Source: Cryptomeria japonica (Eukaryota > Streptophyta > Pinopsida > Cupressales > Cupressaceae). Taken from it: DNA of 64,000 nt. The notes beneath the pieces were generated by a model. The model was not told the DNA's origin and searched no databases. It worked only from the letters and a program-made list of their open reading frames with translations. The translations under genes and the position numbers were made by a program. Positions 23,816-35,337 of this stretch are shown piece after piece (position 1 is the stretch's first letter; every line of letters starts with the position of its first letter). Location of the stretch: positions 100,435,796-100,499,795 of the forward strand of contig NC_081412.1 of assembly GCF_030272615.1 (NCBI RefSeq). The letters run 5' to 3'.

Positions 23816-25864
23816 AAATCTTAAGATATAGTGCATTAGGAGATTATGAGACCTGATATTCTATGATAGAAAGACAATGCTTGGCCTTGGTGTTTGCGAC
23901 TTAGAAATTGAGACATTATCTCTTAAATTCAGAAGTCCACGTCATGGTAAATTTTGATCCTTTGAAGCATCTTTTCTCTAAAACTGATTTATCAGGACGC
24001 CTAGCTAAGTGGGTTATGATGTTAACTGAATTTGACCTTAACTTTGTTTCACAAAGAGCAATTAAAGGGCAAGCGTTGACCAATCACTTAGTTGAGGCCC
24101 CTTCATCTTTCTCCTTCCCTAACCCTGAGTCTTTTCCCGATGACTTCATTCTTTGTGTAGGGAAAGATAAAACTTGGGAGTTGTACTTTGATGGCTCTAA
24201 GTGTCGTACGGGATCGGGGGTAGGTGTTGTTCTAATTTCTCCTACAAAGAAATCCATTCCCTTATCTTATCGTCTCAATTTCCTATGTACCAATAACATT
24301 GCTGAGTACGAGGCCCTTATAGCAGGAATAAAGGCAGCCTTGGCTTTGGATGTAAAGCACATACATATTTATGGAGATTCTCAATTGATTATAAGACAAG
24401 TAACAGGACTGTATCAAGCAAAACAAGACAAATTATCACAATATAAAGACCTTGCTATCTCTTTGTTACAAAAATTCGATTCTTATACCATGGAACCTGT
24501 TCCTCGAAAAGATAATCAACATGCGGACGCAATGGCATGTGTGGCTTCTCTTGTATCTCTAGAGGACCCTATGGTTGATCTTAAATTTGTTATTCACAGC
24601 CTTATTTCTCCAGCTATTGTAGATGATTCTAGCTTGGTGACATGTTGTGACTTTATAGACTCAGATGAATGGTATTCGCATATCGTGAGATACTTGACCG
24701 ATGGTACCTTTCCTGATTCCGCCAATAGGAACACTAGGGCTAGAATCCGCAAGCTATCCACTAGATATATTATTCTTTCTAATGTTCTTTACCAAAGGGG
24801 TTATTCAGGTGCCTGTGGGGGGCATTTTGGAGGCAAATCCTTGGTTCAAAGATTGCTTCGTATGGGATACTATTGGCAAACTATGCAAAAGGATTCTTTT
24901 TCATTTGTTAAGAAATGTCATCAATGTCAACAACACAATAATCTGATTCATGCTCCTGCCCAAGAACTTCATTCTCATGTAGCTTCTTGGCCTTTCTCTA
25001 CATGGGGGTTGGATCTCATCAGTAAAATCTCTCCTCCTTCATCTCAAGGACACACTTTCATTATAACCACAACAGATTACTTTACAAAGTGGGTAGAAGT
25101 TGTTCCCCTTCGCTCTACTACTGCTGAAGTGATTTGTCAATTTCTTCTAGAAAACATTATTTCTCAATTCGGGATACCTTCCACTATAATCTTAGATAAT
25201 GGGACATCATTTAAGAACAAGGACGTGAAGAAATTCCTTGAGAAATATCATATCAAACATCAATTTTCTACACCATACTATCCTCAATCAAATGGTCAAG
25301 CCAAATCATCCAATAAGATAATTGAACAAATTCTTCGCAAAACCGTGAATAAGCATGGTAAGTATTGGAGTACTCAACTAATCTATGCTCTTTGGGCCTA
25401 CCGAATGAGTGTACGAATTGCTACAGGAACCACCCCTTATAATCTTGTTTATGGTGCTGATGCTATTATGCCTTTAGAGTTAGAGATTCCATCACTTAGA
25501 GTTTCTCTCAAAGGTAAAGTAGATGATGATTCTTATAGAGAACAAAGACTTCAATAGCTTGAGATTCTTGATGAACAACGTATAAATGCTCTTGAGCATA
25601 TTCAAGCATATCACAAAACTCTACAACAAAGCTATAATGATAAGGTTATTCAACGTTCCTTCTCAGTAGGTGACTTAGTTCTCTATGAGAATCAACGCAA
25701 TGTGAATACCTTATCTGAAGAAAAGGGAAAATTTAGTCCTAATTGGCTTGGACCATATATTGTTATTGAAGATTATAGATCAGGTGCTTACAAAATAGCG
25801 GATGTAGATAGTACGCCTCTTAAAGAACCTATAAATGCTATGCACTTGCGTAGATAATATGCTT
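23815..25864 (+). pseudogene. pol: Gypsy pol fragment: RNase H, second RNase H, integrase
   Basis: 5'-truncated. Starts at the end of the first RNase H region (ERQCLALVFAT). A second RNase H follows, with LYFDGSKCRTGSG, EYEALIAGIKAAL, IYGDSQLII and RKDNQHADAMA supplying the D-E-D-D residues. A dual RNase H is typical of Tat-lineage elements. The integrase has a CHQCQQH zinc-binding part, WGLDLIS (first Asp) and ILDNGTSFKN (second Asp), but the third catalytic residue in QSNGQAKSSNK is Lys (AAA, 25303-25305) instead of Glu. The main frame 23908-25557 is open; the tail to the final NAMHLRR has stops. Inactive as it stands. Confidence 0.88.
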
Positions 25865-26480
25865 AATTCCTCATTCCTTATCTTTCATTTCATCTATTTT
25901 CTTTTCACTTCTTCAAAATTGGATATGTTAGCATATCTTTGTTAGAGAAAATAGAATTAAAAGATATTTTGTTTAATCTATATTGCTTTGTTCTTGACAA
26001 GCTTGTTTCTTTACTCTATAGTTTGTCTTGAATTAATTTATGTAAATTGCAAAAGATTTACATTTCCATTATGCTAGCATATTATACAATGTCTTTATGT
26101 GTTAAGTAGAATTGTATCATGTTGTGTTTAAGTTTAAATTAAATCACATTAGTTATATGATTCTTAGGCTTAACACATATTTCTTCTCTATCATCAATGT
26201 AGTACTTGATTAAATATTTTATTTTTAATTAAGTCACACATGTATCAATTTAATCATGGAACATTGAGAAATCAATCACATGGAAATTAAATTCAAAACA
26301 TACATGTACATCTACCAAATGTATTAACTTTAATCAAAATATACATTGTTTTAGGCATTAAAGATAACACGTTTGAGACAAAGAGAAGCATGTATATAAA
26401 TATATATATGTGGATCATGTTTTCATATACAAAAGTAGGTCACTATACATCCAAAATGTGACCTATCCTACATCATGAGA
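25865..26480. other. AT-rich spacer between pol fragment and antisense PMD gene
   Basis: No gene seen. It separates two convergent transcription units and would hold both 3' ends. Confidence 0.5.
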
Positions 26481-29023
26481 TCATCTCCTATCCCTAGGGC
26501 TAGTGGCTGGAGAGTGACGACTAGACGCTCCCTCCTGATCCGGCCGTGAAGGTGGACCCATAGGTGTATAGCATGATATAGACCGTGAATGACTCCGAGA
26601 GGAACTCCTACGATCCCTATCCATAAGGATCACGTGATACGAGGTAGCCTCGGCCTGAGCTACTGCTAGGTCATGTTGTGCCCGTTGAAGGTTCTTTGAT
26701 AGAACTCTCTCTCTCTCCCTCCATATTTCCACCTGTACTCAAAATGGGGAAAACAAGTCCTCATGTTGACCCGTGTTCCCCTGAGGCCTATAAGCAACCT
26801 GTGAAGAACTAGGGATCAGTGCCATCATGGAAATATATGTCACTGCTTGCTGGATCAAGGAGTGCCACTCCTGCACATTAGCTGTAGCAGTAGAATAGAT
26901 TTTGTATTAGTACCATTCTATATCATCAAAACATTAATCAATAAATATAAACCTACTATACCTGGATCTCCCTCATGCCAGTAGGGATCATGATATGGTA
27001 GCATCTATGACTGGGAACTACTACGCTCCCCACGCTCAAATGATCTGTGCACGATGGGTACAGGTCTCCGTATCGCCTCGTGTTCCCCCTTTTGGGGAAT
27101 AAGAGGAGGATCCAAGGCTATGGTATCATCTCCTAAATGGTCGGGAGTTGCATCTCTATCCTCCTCCTCCGCATCATCCTCATCCTCATCTGCATCCTCA
27201 CCCACATCCTCGTTCTCCTCATCATCATCTCTATCTGTGTCATCCTCCTCTCCTTCCTCCTCCTCCTCGGCACTAGGCTGATCTCTTATGGGTGGATCAA
27301 GATCTCCTACCTCCTCATGACCCTCTTCCTCCTCTGGTTCTTCCAATCTGGATCCCTAATCCTCATCTCGGTCTCCATGTCTCCATGGACCTGGATGGCC
27401 TGTCGGGTAATCTGGTGGAAAGATAGGCCCTGGGTATGTCCTCACAAACCATGAGAGATACCTGTGCTATGCTCCGGGATCTGTGGAGTAATCAGTGACC
27501 ACATCCTGATCGGACCCCTCTATATCTGTAATCTCGATATCATCTGTTGTAGGTCTCGCTATTGCTCTCGGTCTGGGAAGGACTCATGAGTGTCGAGTAT
27601 AGATAGGTACATCAGCTGGAACACACTGCTCTAGCCCAAACTGCCTCCGTACTTGGTCAAAGTAGAATGGGACTATGATATGTGAGTGTCGTCCTCTCAG
27701 TAGGCGGTTCCTCTGTAAGCATGCTAGCTACCTCTCCATTCCATCCCATCTGTGCATCCGCAAATATGGTCTCCATACTATCACCTCAGCTGTCAATCTA
27801 TTAAATGTCACTCTCCAATACAGTAGATCCCCAAATCTCCACTTGCCGGTAAGTGGATAGGCAAACACCCTAGGTCGCTTGCTAGCCGCACTCATTGGAT
27901 AGCCGACAGGCTTCGTGCATGTGAAGTGCTCAAATATCCACACCTGCAGAAGTGTGCATCTCATCAAGCTACAACACTGTCCAAACACATACTCCTCGAG
28001 GTTGTGATAGAGATGTGCAAGCATACTCCGACCCCAAGCATATACTCTCCTATGTCTCTCCATAGCCCTGATGCACCATGTGAGACCCCCATGCATGTGC
28101 ATACCTCGCCCATTAGGGCAGATGGCTAGTGCAATGATGGCAATCATAAGACATCTCACAAGGGGCACCTCTCCTGTAGGATGTAAGAGCCAACTGATCA
28201 TGATGCGACCTCTCGTCTCACTCGGCATGACTCTCCCTATGCAGTATATCTGCTCCCTCTGATGGTCCTCTGCTGACTGATCGGTTGCATATGTCACGGT
28301 GGCTCCTCTGATAGGTAGGCGAAGTATGCGATACACATCCTCAAGTGTAACCGTCATCTCTCCTACTAGGAGATGGAATGTACATGTGTCAAGATCCCAT
28401 CACTCCATAAGTGCCATCAACATCACAGGATGGAATCGAATGGCCGGCATGAGGATCGCATACCATAAACCTACTATCGATAACGTATCCCTCTCTACCT
28501 GATTCAGTCGGGGAATCTGATCTCACAGATTGCAAAGAATCTGCCCCGGAGTGTGCTCTCTCATGTATGGGAGATCCTGCAATACAAAAACATCAGTGTA
28601 ATCAGTACTCAATCATCAAAATCATCTACGCAAAAAACAAAAATTGTCAAACATTGAAAGCTAACCTTGACACCCCTTGCCAAGTCCTGATGGGGACAAT
28701 GGCGCTCTGTCAGGGACCATGGCGCCCTTCAGGGACCATGGTGCCCTGAGAGGACCATGGCGCCCTTCAGGGACCATGGCGCCCTTAGAGGACCATGGTG
28801 CCCTGAGAGGACCATGGCGTCCCACAAGGACCATGGCGCCCTGGGTGGGACCCAGGGTCAGATTCTAGGGCCCGCATTCGATCACAGAAACTCAAAGTCA
28901 ACACAAATGCAAAAAGTCAAAGTCAAAGTTCAGTCAACTCACCTCATCCAGTGGCTTGTCACCGATCACGGCCTGTCGCATGATCTCCATCCTCGTGGGA
29001 CGCTCTGGTCATCGTGAAGGCAT
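26481..29023 (-). pseudogene. Antisense PMD gene, three exons (copy 1)
   Basis: Exon 1 29023-28943, exon 2 28576-26962, exon 3 26881-26481; together 2097 bp, exactly 699 codons. Intron 1 has donor GAG|GTGAGT and acceptor GTATTGCAG|GAT. Intron 2 (80 bp) has donor CCAG|GTATAG and acceptor CTACAG|CTAATG. Both splice in frame. The product shows the plant mobile domain signature: a TCTFHLLVGEMTVTLEDV block followed by YRILRLPIRG. A C-terminal acidic stretch (D/E repeats, about 27300-27130) and an Arg/Glu-rich tail follow. About nine in-frame stops remain, almost all explainable as CAG to TAG, CGA to TGA or TGG to TGA. PMD proteins of the MAIN type act in host gene and transposon silencing, and PMD ORFs are known in plant transposons. 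Its role here is unknown. Confidence 0.8.
28580..28942 (-). other. Intron 1 of PMD gene copy 1, with 19-bp repeats
   Basis: 363-366 bp intron inferred from splice signals and frame. At 28694-28850 it contains about eight units of GGACCATGGCGCCCTTCAG with starts at 28714, 28733, 28752, 28771, 28790, 28809 and 28828, exactly 19 bp apart. Confidence 0.75.
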
Positions 29024-29099
29024 GATGATGGCTACGTGGGCTCCGCTACAATGAACAATACTCAAAAATCAACAAAGTGACAAATGCAATAGTCACTTT

Positions 29100-29115
29100 C
29101 GAGGTATATATTTTC
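29100..29115 (-). promoter_or_regulatory. TATA-like box upstream of PMD copy 1
   Basis: Minus-strand TATATACCTC lies about 85 bp upstream of the ATG at 29023. The element itself would transcribe this region in the opposite sense. Confidence 0.3.
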
Positions 29116-29532
29116 ATTCCTTTACCTTTGATTTCAAAACCCTAATTTTTCTCTATCACTAATTTCATCATAAATTGAGTTTGGGAGATGCGATTTTCAA
29201 ACCATTTGTTGTGTAGGAATCGTATTTTCATTCCCTTACTCCCTGGATGTTCCAAAATGTGCTCTGATGAAGCCTCTTTAGTGAACATCTCTCATCAATA
29301 ATCTCTCACATAATTTGTCGCAAGTAAACATGCTATCCTGTTTCACCTCCCTAATAAGCAAGCTGAAACAGGGGGGGCATATAGCTACTCACAAATTTCA
29401 TCACTTTCCTTAGTAAGCATTAGGTGATTTTGTGATCTAACATGTGTTTTGTAGGGTGTGGTTCCTAACTGTGTATTGCAGATACCGCTGGGGGCTTCGT
29501 TCGACAGACTTATGGATATATCCTTTTTCAAA
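29116..29532 (+). other. 3' internal region of the family-2 gypsy element
   Basis: Closely similar to 32640-32880, which lies just upstream of the polypurine tract and intact LTR2. Here the tract and the first part of the LTR are deleted at about 29532. Confidence 0.6.
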
Positions 29533-30902
29533 TTAGGTCCTATTTTGAACTTGGGGGCTTGATTTTGGGGGTCAAAACATCTCAAAATCACCTGTAACTT
29601 CGGGATTCTCTCTAAAATTATCATATCCGACGGCCCTGAAAATTTGGTGAAAAGTTATCGGGACCATGGCACCCGAAGTGCACACGGTCCCGAACATTTT
29701 TCCCGAAATTTTAGGAGCACAATCCAATCATAAAATAAAACTTAACCCCAAGAAATTGGTGGGAGATTCAATCTCTAGGTCGGCCAAAAGTTGAAATTAA
29801 GACCTAGGGTTTCATATATAAGAGCTCTCTTTCTTCATTTGAAAGGATCCAAATTTTTGGCTGAAGGGACCTTCTATGCAGTGAAAGAGCAGATCTTTGG
29901 AGACTTCAACAACATTCAACATCCATCCATCAAGCATTCATCAATTTAGGGCTTTGAAGATATTGAAGGGCAATAGGGGATCACCGACTAAAGATTGGCT
30001 TGTACCCCTCCCTTGGGGTTGGGTATGATTTCATGTTGTTTTCATGTCTTTGCACAAGCCTCATTATATCATTTGTGTTCATGCTTTAGATCACTTTTCA
30101 TATTGATTTGGAGCATTTACATTATCATTTACAAGCAATTAGGGTTTACTTTCTAGGTTGCTCTAGTTTGCTTACTTGCATTTTAGGATCTTGTACACAC
30201 ATAAGGTCTGCACACACACTACTTTTTCAATACAACTTGGCTATTCATGGAGGTGGAAATCACTAAAGCGGGGGTTTGACTAAGGCAAAACCCTATATAG
30301 CCACCCACCATACCTTTTTAGATATAAGTGAAGATTTTGGGATTCGGATGACACCGCAAATTGCAGATCCGACGAAAGCAGACAGAAACTAAGCCAGACA
30401 CCAAATTTCAAGGCAAAAGACTAGGACAAGGGCATGGGGCACCCTAGTCCTGCTAAGACAGGGGCGCTAGGTGCCCTGGTCCTTCTGTCAGACAACAAGT
30501 TTCAGCATTTTCGATAGCTTTTCAGGTTGCAAAACAGCAGTTTCAGGAGCAGAATCAGGACAGTGGCACCTGCACCCCCATCCCGAATATTTTCACTCAA
30601 ATTTTAACTCTGGGTACGGATCTGCATTCTTGCCTTGTCCTTGTGTTTACAGCTTTCCATTGTTTAATCTCAATTCTGCAATCTTGTTCATACTTGCACT
30701 TTGGGGTTAGGAATTGAACTTGCATCATTTTATCTTTCAATTACAACAAAGGAATAGAAACCCTAATAGGTAGCCCATGGCTCTCTCTTCCACAAAAAGA
30801 AGTAGCCAATTGTGTGATACCTCTAGGCTCTTTCGTATTCCGCAATGTGTGTCAAAAGGTAGGATTAGGGCATGTTAGCCTAGTCTCGCTTTTTCCCCTA
30901 CA
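29533..30902 (+). repeat. LTR2, 5'-truncated
   Basis: Corresponds to 33172-34395 of the intact LTR2 plus about 160 bp missing from that copy. TATATAAGAGC at about 29813-29823 is the LTR promoter box. Ends TTTTCCCCTACA. Confidence 0.8.
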
Positions 30903-31599
30903 CATTTTAGATTACAGTATATCTAGAAATTTAAATGTGTAGGGGAAAAAGTGAGACTAGGCTAACATGCCCTAATCCTACCTTTTGACACACATTGCGG
31001 AATACGAAAGAGCCTAGAGGTATCACACAATTGGCTACTTCTTTTTGTGGAAGAGAGAGCCACGAGCTACCTATTAGGGTTTCTATTCCTTTGTTGTAAT
31101 TGAAAGATAAAATGATGCAAGTTCAATTCCTAACCCCAAAATGCAAGTATGAACAAGATTGTAGAATTGAGATTAAATAATGGAAAGCTGTAAACACAAG
31201 GACAAGGCAAGAATGCAGATGCATACCCAGAGTTAAAATCTGAGTGAAAATGTTCGGGACGAGGGCGCAGGCGCCACTGTCCTGATTCTGCTCCTGAAAC
31301 TGCTGTTTTGCAACCTGAAAAGCTATCAGAAATGCTGAAACTTGCTATTTGACAGAAGGACCAGGGCGCCCAGCGCCCCTATCCTTGTAGGACCAGGGTG
31401 CCCCACGCCCCTATCCTAGTCTTTTGCCCTAAAATTTGGTGTGTGGCTCAGTTTTTGTCTGGTTCCGTCGGATCTACAATTTGCGGCGTCATCCAAATCC
31501 TGAAATCTGCACTTATATCTGAAAAGGTATGGTGGGCGGCTATATAGGGTTTTGCCTTAGTCAAACCCCCACTTTGGTGATTTCCCCCTCCACGAATAG
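30241..31599. repeat. Large inverted repeat, two 662-bp arms
   Basis: Left arm 30241-30902 (LTR2 end, plus) and right arm 30938-31599 (LTR2 end, minus) are equal in length and alignable throughout, by eye roughly 90 percent identical. A 35-bp spacer at 30903-30937 separates them. A transcript through it would form a long hairpin. Confidence 0.88.
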
Positions 31600-31942
31600 T
31601 TAATCTTGGTAGGGTTCAATTTTGAGATTGCAACTTTAATTTGGCCTATCTACAGATCGTAAAATCACTCAATTTTTTCAGATTAGCTTTAAAATCATCA
31701 TAACTTTCATCCCTAAAAATTTTGAAAAAAGTTGCGAAATCGGTTGTAACTTTGGATTCCGCAACAAAATCATAATATCTCTCATCCCTAAAAATTCTGA
31801 AAAAAAGTTGCGAGGACCGTGTGCACCCCGAGCGCCATCGTCCCCGACATTTTTTCTGAAATTTCGGGAGCTAGATCTTACTGTGTTTTTCTGCTAGAAT
31901 ACCTACTCCCTAAATGGATTTCCTGGATCAAGATCTTACTAT
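31600..31942. repeat. Leader-like fragment, inverted relative to 36591-36900
   Basis: Contains the GC-rich hairpin module at about 31818-31850 and a run that is the reverse complement of 36591-36760 (CTAGAATACCTACTCCCTAAA). It continues TGGATTTCCTGG where the other copy is interrupted by the plus-strand LTR1. It therefore shows the empty state of that insertion site. Confidence 0.65.
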
Positions 31943-32524
31943 AGCCCACCATACCTTTTTAGATATAAGTGCAGATTTCAGGATTCGGACGACGCCGCAA
32001 GTTGTAGATCCGACAGAAGTAGACAGAAACTGAGCTACACACCAAATTTCAGGGCAAAAGACCAGGACAGGGGCATGGGGCGCCTGGTCTTGCCAAGACC
32101 TGGTCCCTCTCTCAGACAGCAAGTTTCAGCATTTCCGACAGCTTTTTAGGTTGCAAAACAACAGTTTCAGGAGCAGAATCAGGACAGTGGCGCATGCGCC
32201 CCCGTCCCGAACATTTTCACTCAAATTTTAACTCTGGGTATGCATCTTCTTTCTTGCCTTGTCCTTGTGTTTACAGCTTTCCATTGTTTAATCTCAATTC
32301 TGCAATCTTGTTATTAGTTCATACTTACACTTTAGGGTTAGGAATTGAACTTGCATCATTTTATCTTTCAATTACAACAAAGGAATAGAAACCCTAATAG
32401 GTAGCCCGTGGCTCTCTCTTCCACAAAAAGAAGTAGCCAATTGTGTGATACCTCTAGGCTCTTTTGTATTCTGCAATGTGTGTCAAAAGGTAGGATTAGG
32501 GCATGTTAGCCTAGTCTCTCTTTT
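31943..32524 (+). repeat. LTR2 fragment (3' part)
   Basis: Plus-strand copy of the last ~580 bp of LTR2, starting CCCACCATACC and running to CTCTTTTTCC, where it passes into internal sequence without the CTACA terminus. Confidence 0.75.
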
Positions 32525-32943
32525 TCCTCACACTCTTTGTTGTGTTGGAATTGAGATTTAGTCCTCTTTCTTACCAAATGATTCTCCATTAGTTTTTGAT
32601 CTCATATCAAATCTTCTTGTGAGCATTTGTCATCAATATTCTTTAACAATTCGAAGTGGTAAACATGATACCCTGTTTCAACTCACTAAAATTAGCAAGC
32701 CGAAACAAGGGGGGCATATAGCTACCCTCAAATTTTCATCACCTTCCTTAGTAAGCATTAGGTGATTTTGTGATCTAACGTATGTTTTGTAGGGTGTGGT
32801 TCCTAACTGTGTACTGCAAATACCATTGGGGGCTTCATTCGACAAACTTATGGATATATCCTTTTTCAAATAATGTTTACTTTTTTGTACTTTAGCTTGC
32901 ATATGCACGTAGTGTTCATATGACCGCTAAAGTGGGGGCTAAA
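32525..32943 (+). other. 3' internal region and polypurine tract before intact LTR2
   Basis: Ends with CTAAAGTGGGGGCTAAA directly before the LTR2 start at 32944. No coding domain. Confidence 0.7.
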
Positions 32944-34395
32944 TGTAGCGTCGTAAATTGTACGCACTTGCTAGGGTGGTACAATTTCACACTTGGTTTA
33001 GCACCCGCCTTGACGCATTTTGCATTTTGCATTGCATTTCCCCTTTAGCACTTAATTAGGTCTAAGGTTCTATTTTTATCATCTCCCATATCATAAAGTT
33101 GGGCCCTTTTCATTAAAGTGTGCCCCTTTTATTTTATTCCTCCAATACATCATTTAATCAAAAACCCTAATTAGGTCCCATTTTGAACTTGAGGGCTTGA
33201 TTTCAGGGGTCAAAACATCTTGAAATCAGCTGTAACTTCAGGATTTTCTCTAAAATCATCATATCTAACGGCCCTGAAAATTTGGTGAAGAGTTGTCGGG
33301 ACCATGGCACCTGGAGTGCACACAGTCCCGGACATTTTTCCTGAAATTTTAGGAGCGCAATCCAATCATAAAATAAAGCTTAACCCCAAGAAATTGGTGG
33401 GAGATTCAATCTCTAGGTCGGCCAAAAGTTGAAATTAAGACCTAGGGTTTCATATATAAGAGCTCTCTTTCTTCATTTGAAAGGATGGGAATTTTGGTTT
33501 CAGGGGCCTTCTACGCAGTGAAAGAGTAGATCTTTGAAGACTTCAACAACATTCAACATCCATCCATCAAGCATTCATCAATTTCATTCATCCATTTAGG
33601 GCTTTGAAGACATTGAAGAGCAATAGGGGATCACCGACTGAAGATTGGCTTGTACCCCTCCCTTGGGGTTGGGATCTTGCACACACACAAGGTCTACACA
33701 CACACTACTTTTACAATACAACTTGGCTATTCATGGAGGTGGAAATCACCAAAGCGGGGGTTTGACTAAGGCAAAACCCTATATAGCCGCCCACCATACC
33801 TTTTCAGATATAAGTGCAGATTTCAGGATTCGAACGACGCCGCAAGTTGCAGATCCGACAGAAGCAGACACAAACTAAGCTACACAACAAATTTCAGGGC
33901 AAAAGACTAGGACAGGGGCGTGGAGCACCCTGGTCCTGCTAGGACAGGGGTGCTGGGCACCTTGGTCCCTCTGTCAGATAGCAAGTTTCAGCATTTCTGA
34001 CAACTTTTTAGGTTGCAAAACAATAGTTTCAGCAGTAGAATCAGGACAGTGGCGCCTACGCCCCCATCCCGAACATTTTCACTCAGATTTTAACTCTAGG
34101 TACGCATCTGCATTCTTGCCTTGTCCTTGTGTTTACAGCTTTCCATTGTTTAATCTCAATTCTGCAATCTTGTTATTAGTTCATACTTGCACTTTAGGGT
34201 TAGGAATTGAACTTGCATCATTTTATCTTTCAATTACAACAAAGGAATAGAAACCCTAATAGGTAGCCCGTGGCTCTCTCTTCCACAAAAAGAAGTAGCC
34301 AATTGTGTGATACCTCTAGGCTCTTTCGTATTCCGCAATGTGTGTCAAAAGGTAGGATTAGGGCATGTTAGCCTATTCTCTCTTTTTCCCCTACA
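32944..34395 (+). repeat. LTR2, complete
   Basis: Starts TGTAGCGTCG and ends CCCCTACA (or two bases further, TACACA), about 1452 bp. It has a TATATAAGAGC box near 33453 and GC-rich palindromes near 33300, 33910-33970 and 34050. It begins like LTR1 (TGTAGCATCG), so the two families are related. Confidence 0.82.
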
Positions 34396-35337
34396 CATTT
34401 TAACATAATACCCATTAATGTTATTTAAAGACATGATAGATGAAATGAGGTATTTGAATATGACATGCTAAATGCTCAACTATAAGTGAGATAAAAAAAC
34501 ATGTATAAAATGATAAAAATTGAAGAAGAAAAGTCACAAGAAATCTTAGAAGAGGGATGAGTGTAATTTATTAGAGCCTTATCCCTGGAGGAAAGGACTT
34601 TATGATGAATAGGAGATAAAGATTCATAAGTGGATTTAGAAATTTGAGGGGAGTCATAAAGAGATTTGTTCATTGCCAAGATTTCCTTATGAGGGGAATG
34701 AGAGTTGATAGAAGTAGAAGATGATTTAGTTGAAGTGAGATCATCATCACTACTAAATATACTTCTAGGTGACCTTCATTGATTGGGGAATGAAGAACAA
34801 TTATGCATACATACATATGATATACATGAATTATCATACAGCATACAGACCCCAAGGAAAGCGAAGTCACCTCGTGCTTTGTGTTTTGTATCTATTATCC
34901 TTGGGTTTATCTCACACTTGGGGGCTAAATCTTTGTGATAACGTGCTCCTTTCCCTTCTCATTTCTTATGTCTATCACTACCTTAAAGCAATCACCCCCG
35001 ATGAGGTGTGTGTGATCACTTTAACGTAGGGGGCATACACTCTGCTCATATCTCTTCAAGATACTTGAAAATTTCTTGGCGAACTTAGCTTTGCCTTGAA
35101 AATTTATGGTATTTTTCTTGCATGACTCATAGTGAGGGAACCTTACTATTGACAGTCATGGTTCTCCCTCATGATCTTCCCTTTTACTTTGTCAATCGAA
35201 GTCATAAGATCCTTAGTCCACTGGGGGCTTGGTGTATCTTGCCTCCTTGATGTGGTGAAAGTCTTTCAATGTTGTTTCCTTATACTTTACCAGAAGTATG
35301 GGCGTACACTTATACTCCCACTAAAGTGGGGGCTAAA
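34396..35337 (+). other. 3' internal region of plus-strand LTR1 element
   Basis: Its right part is the mirror image of 21525-22110. It ends in the polypurine tract AAAGTGGGGGCTAAA. The left end is cut by LTR2. No coding domain. Confidence 0.65.

Noticed and set aside
27005-27346. Separate gene for an acidic D/E-rich protein
   Set aside because: Same frame and same exon as the PMD gene, set off only by in-frame TAG codons at Gln positions.
28567-29017. Plus-strand ORFs rich in GALRGPW-type repeats
   Set aside because: By-products of the 19-bp repeat in an intron of the minus-strand PMD gene; similar repeats in LTR1 give similar spurious ORFs.
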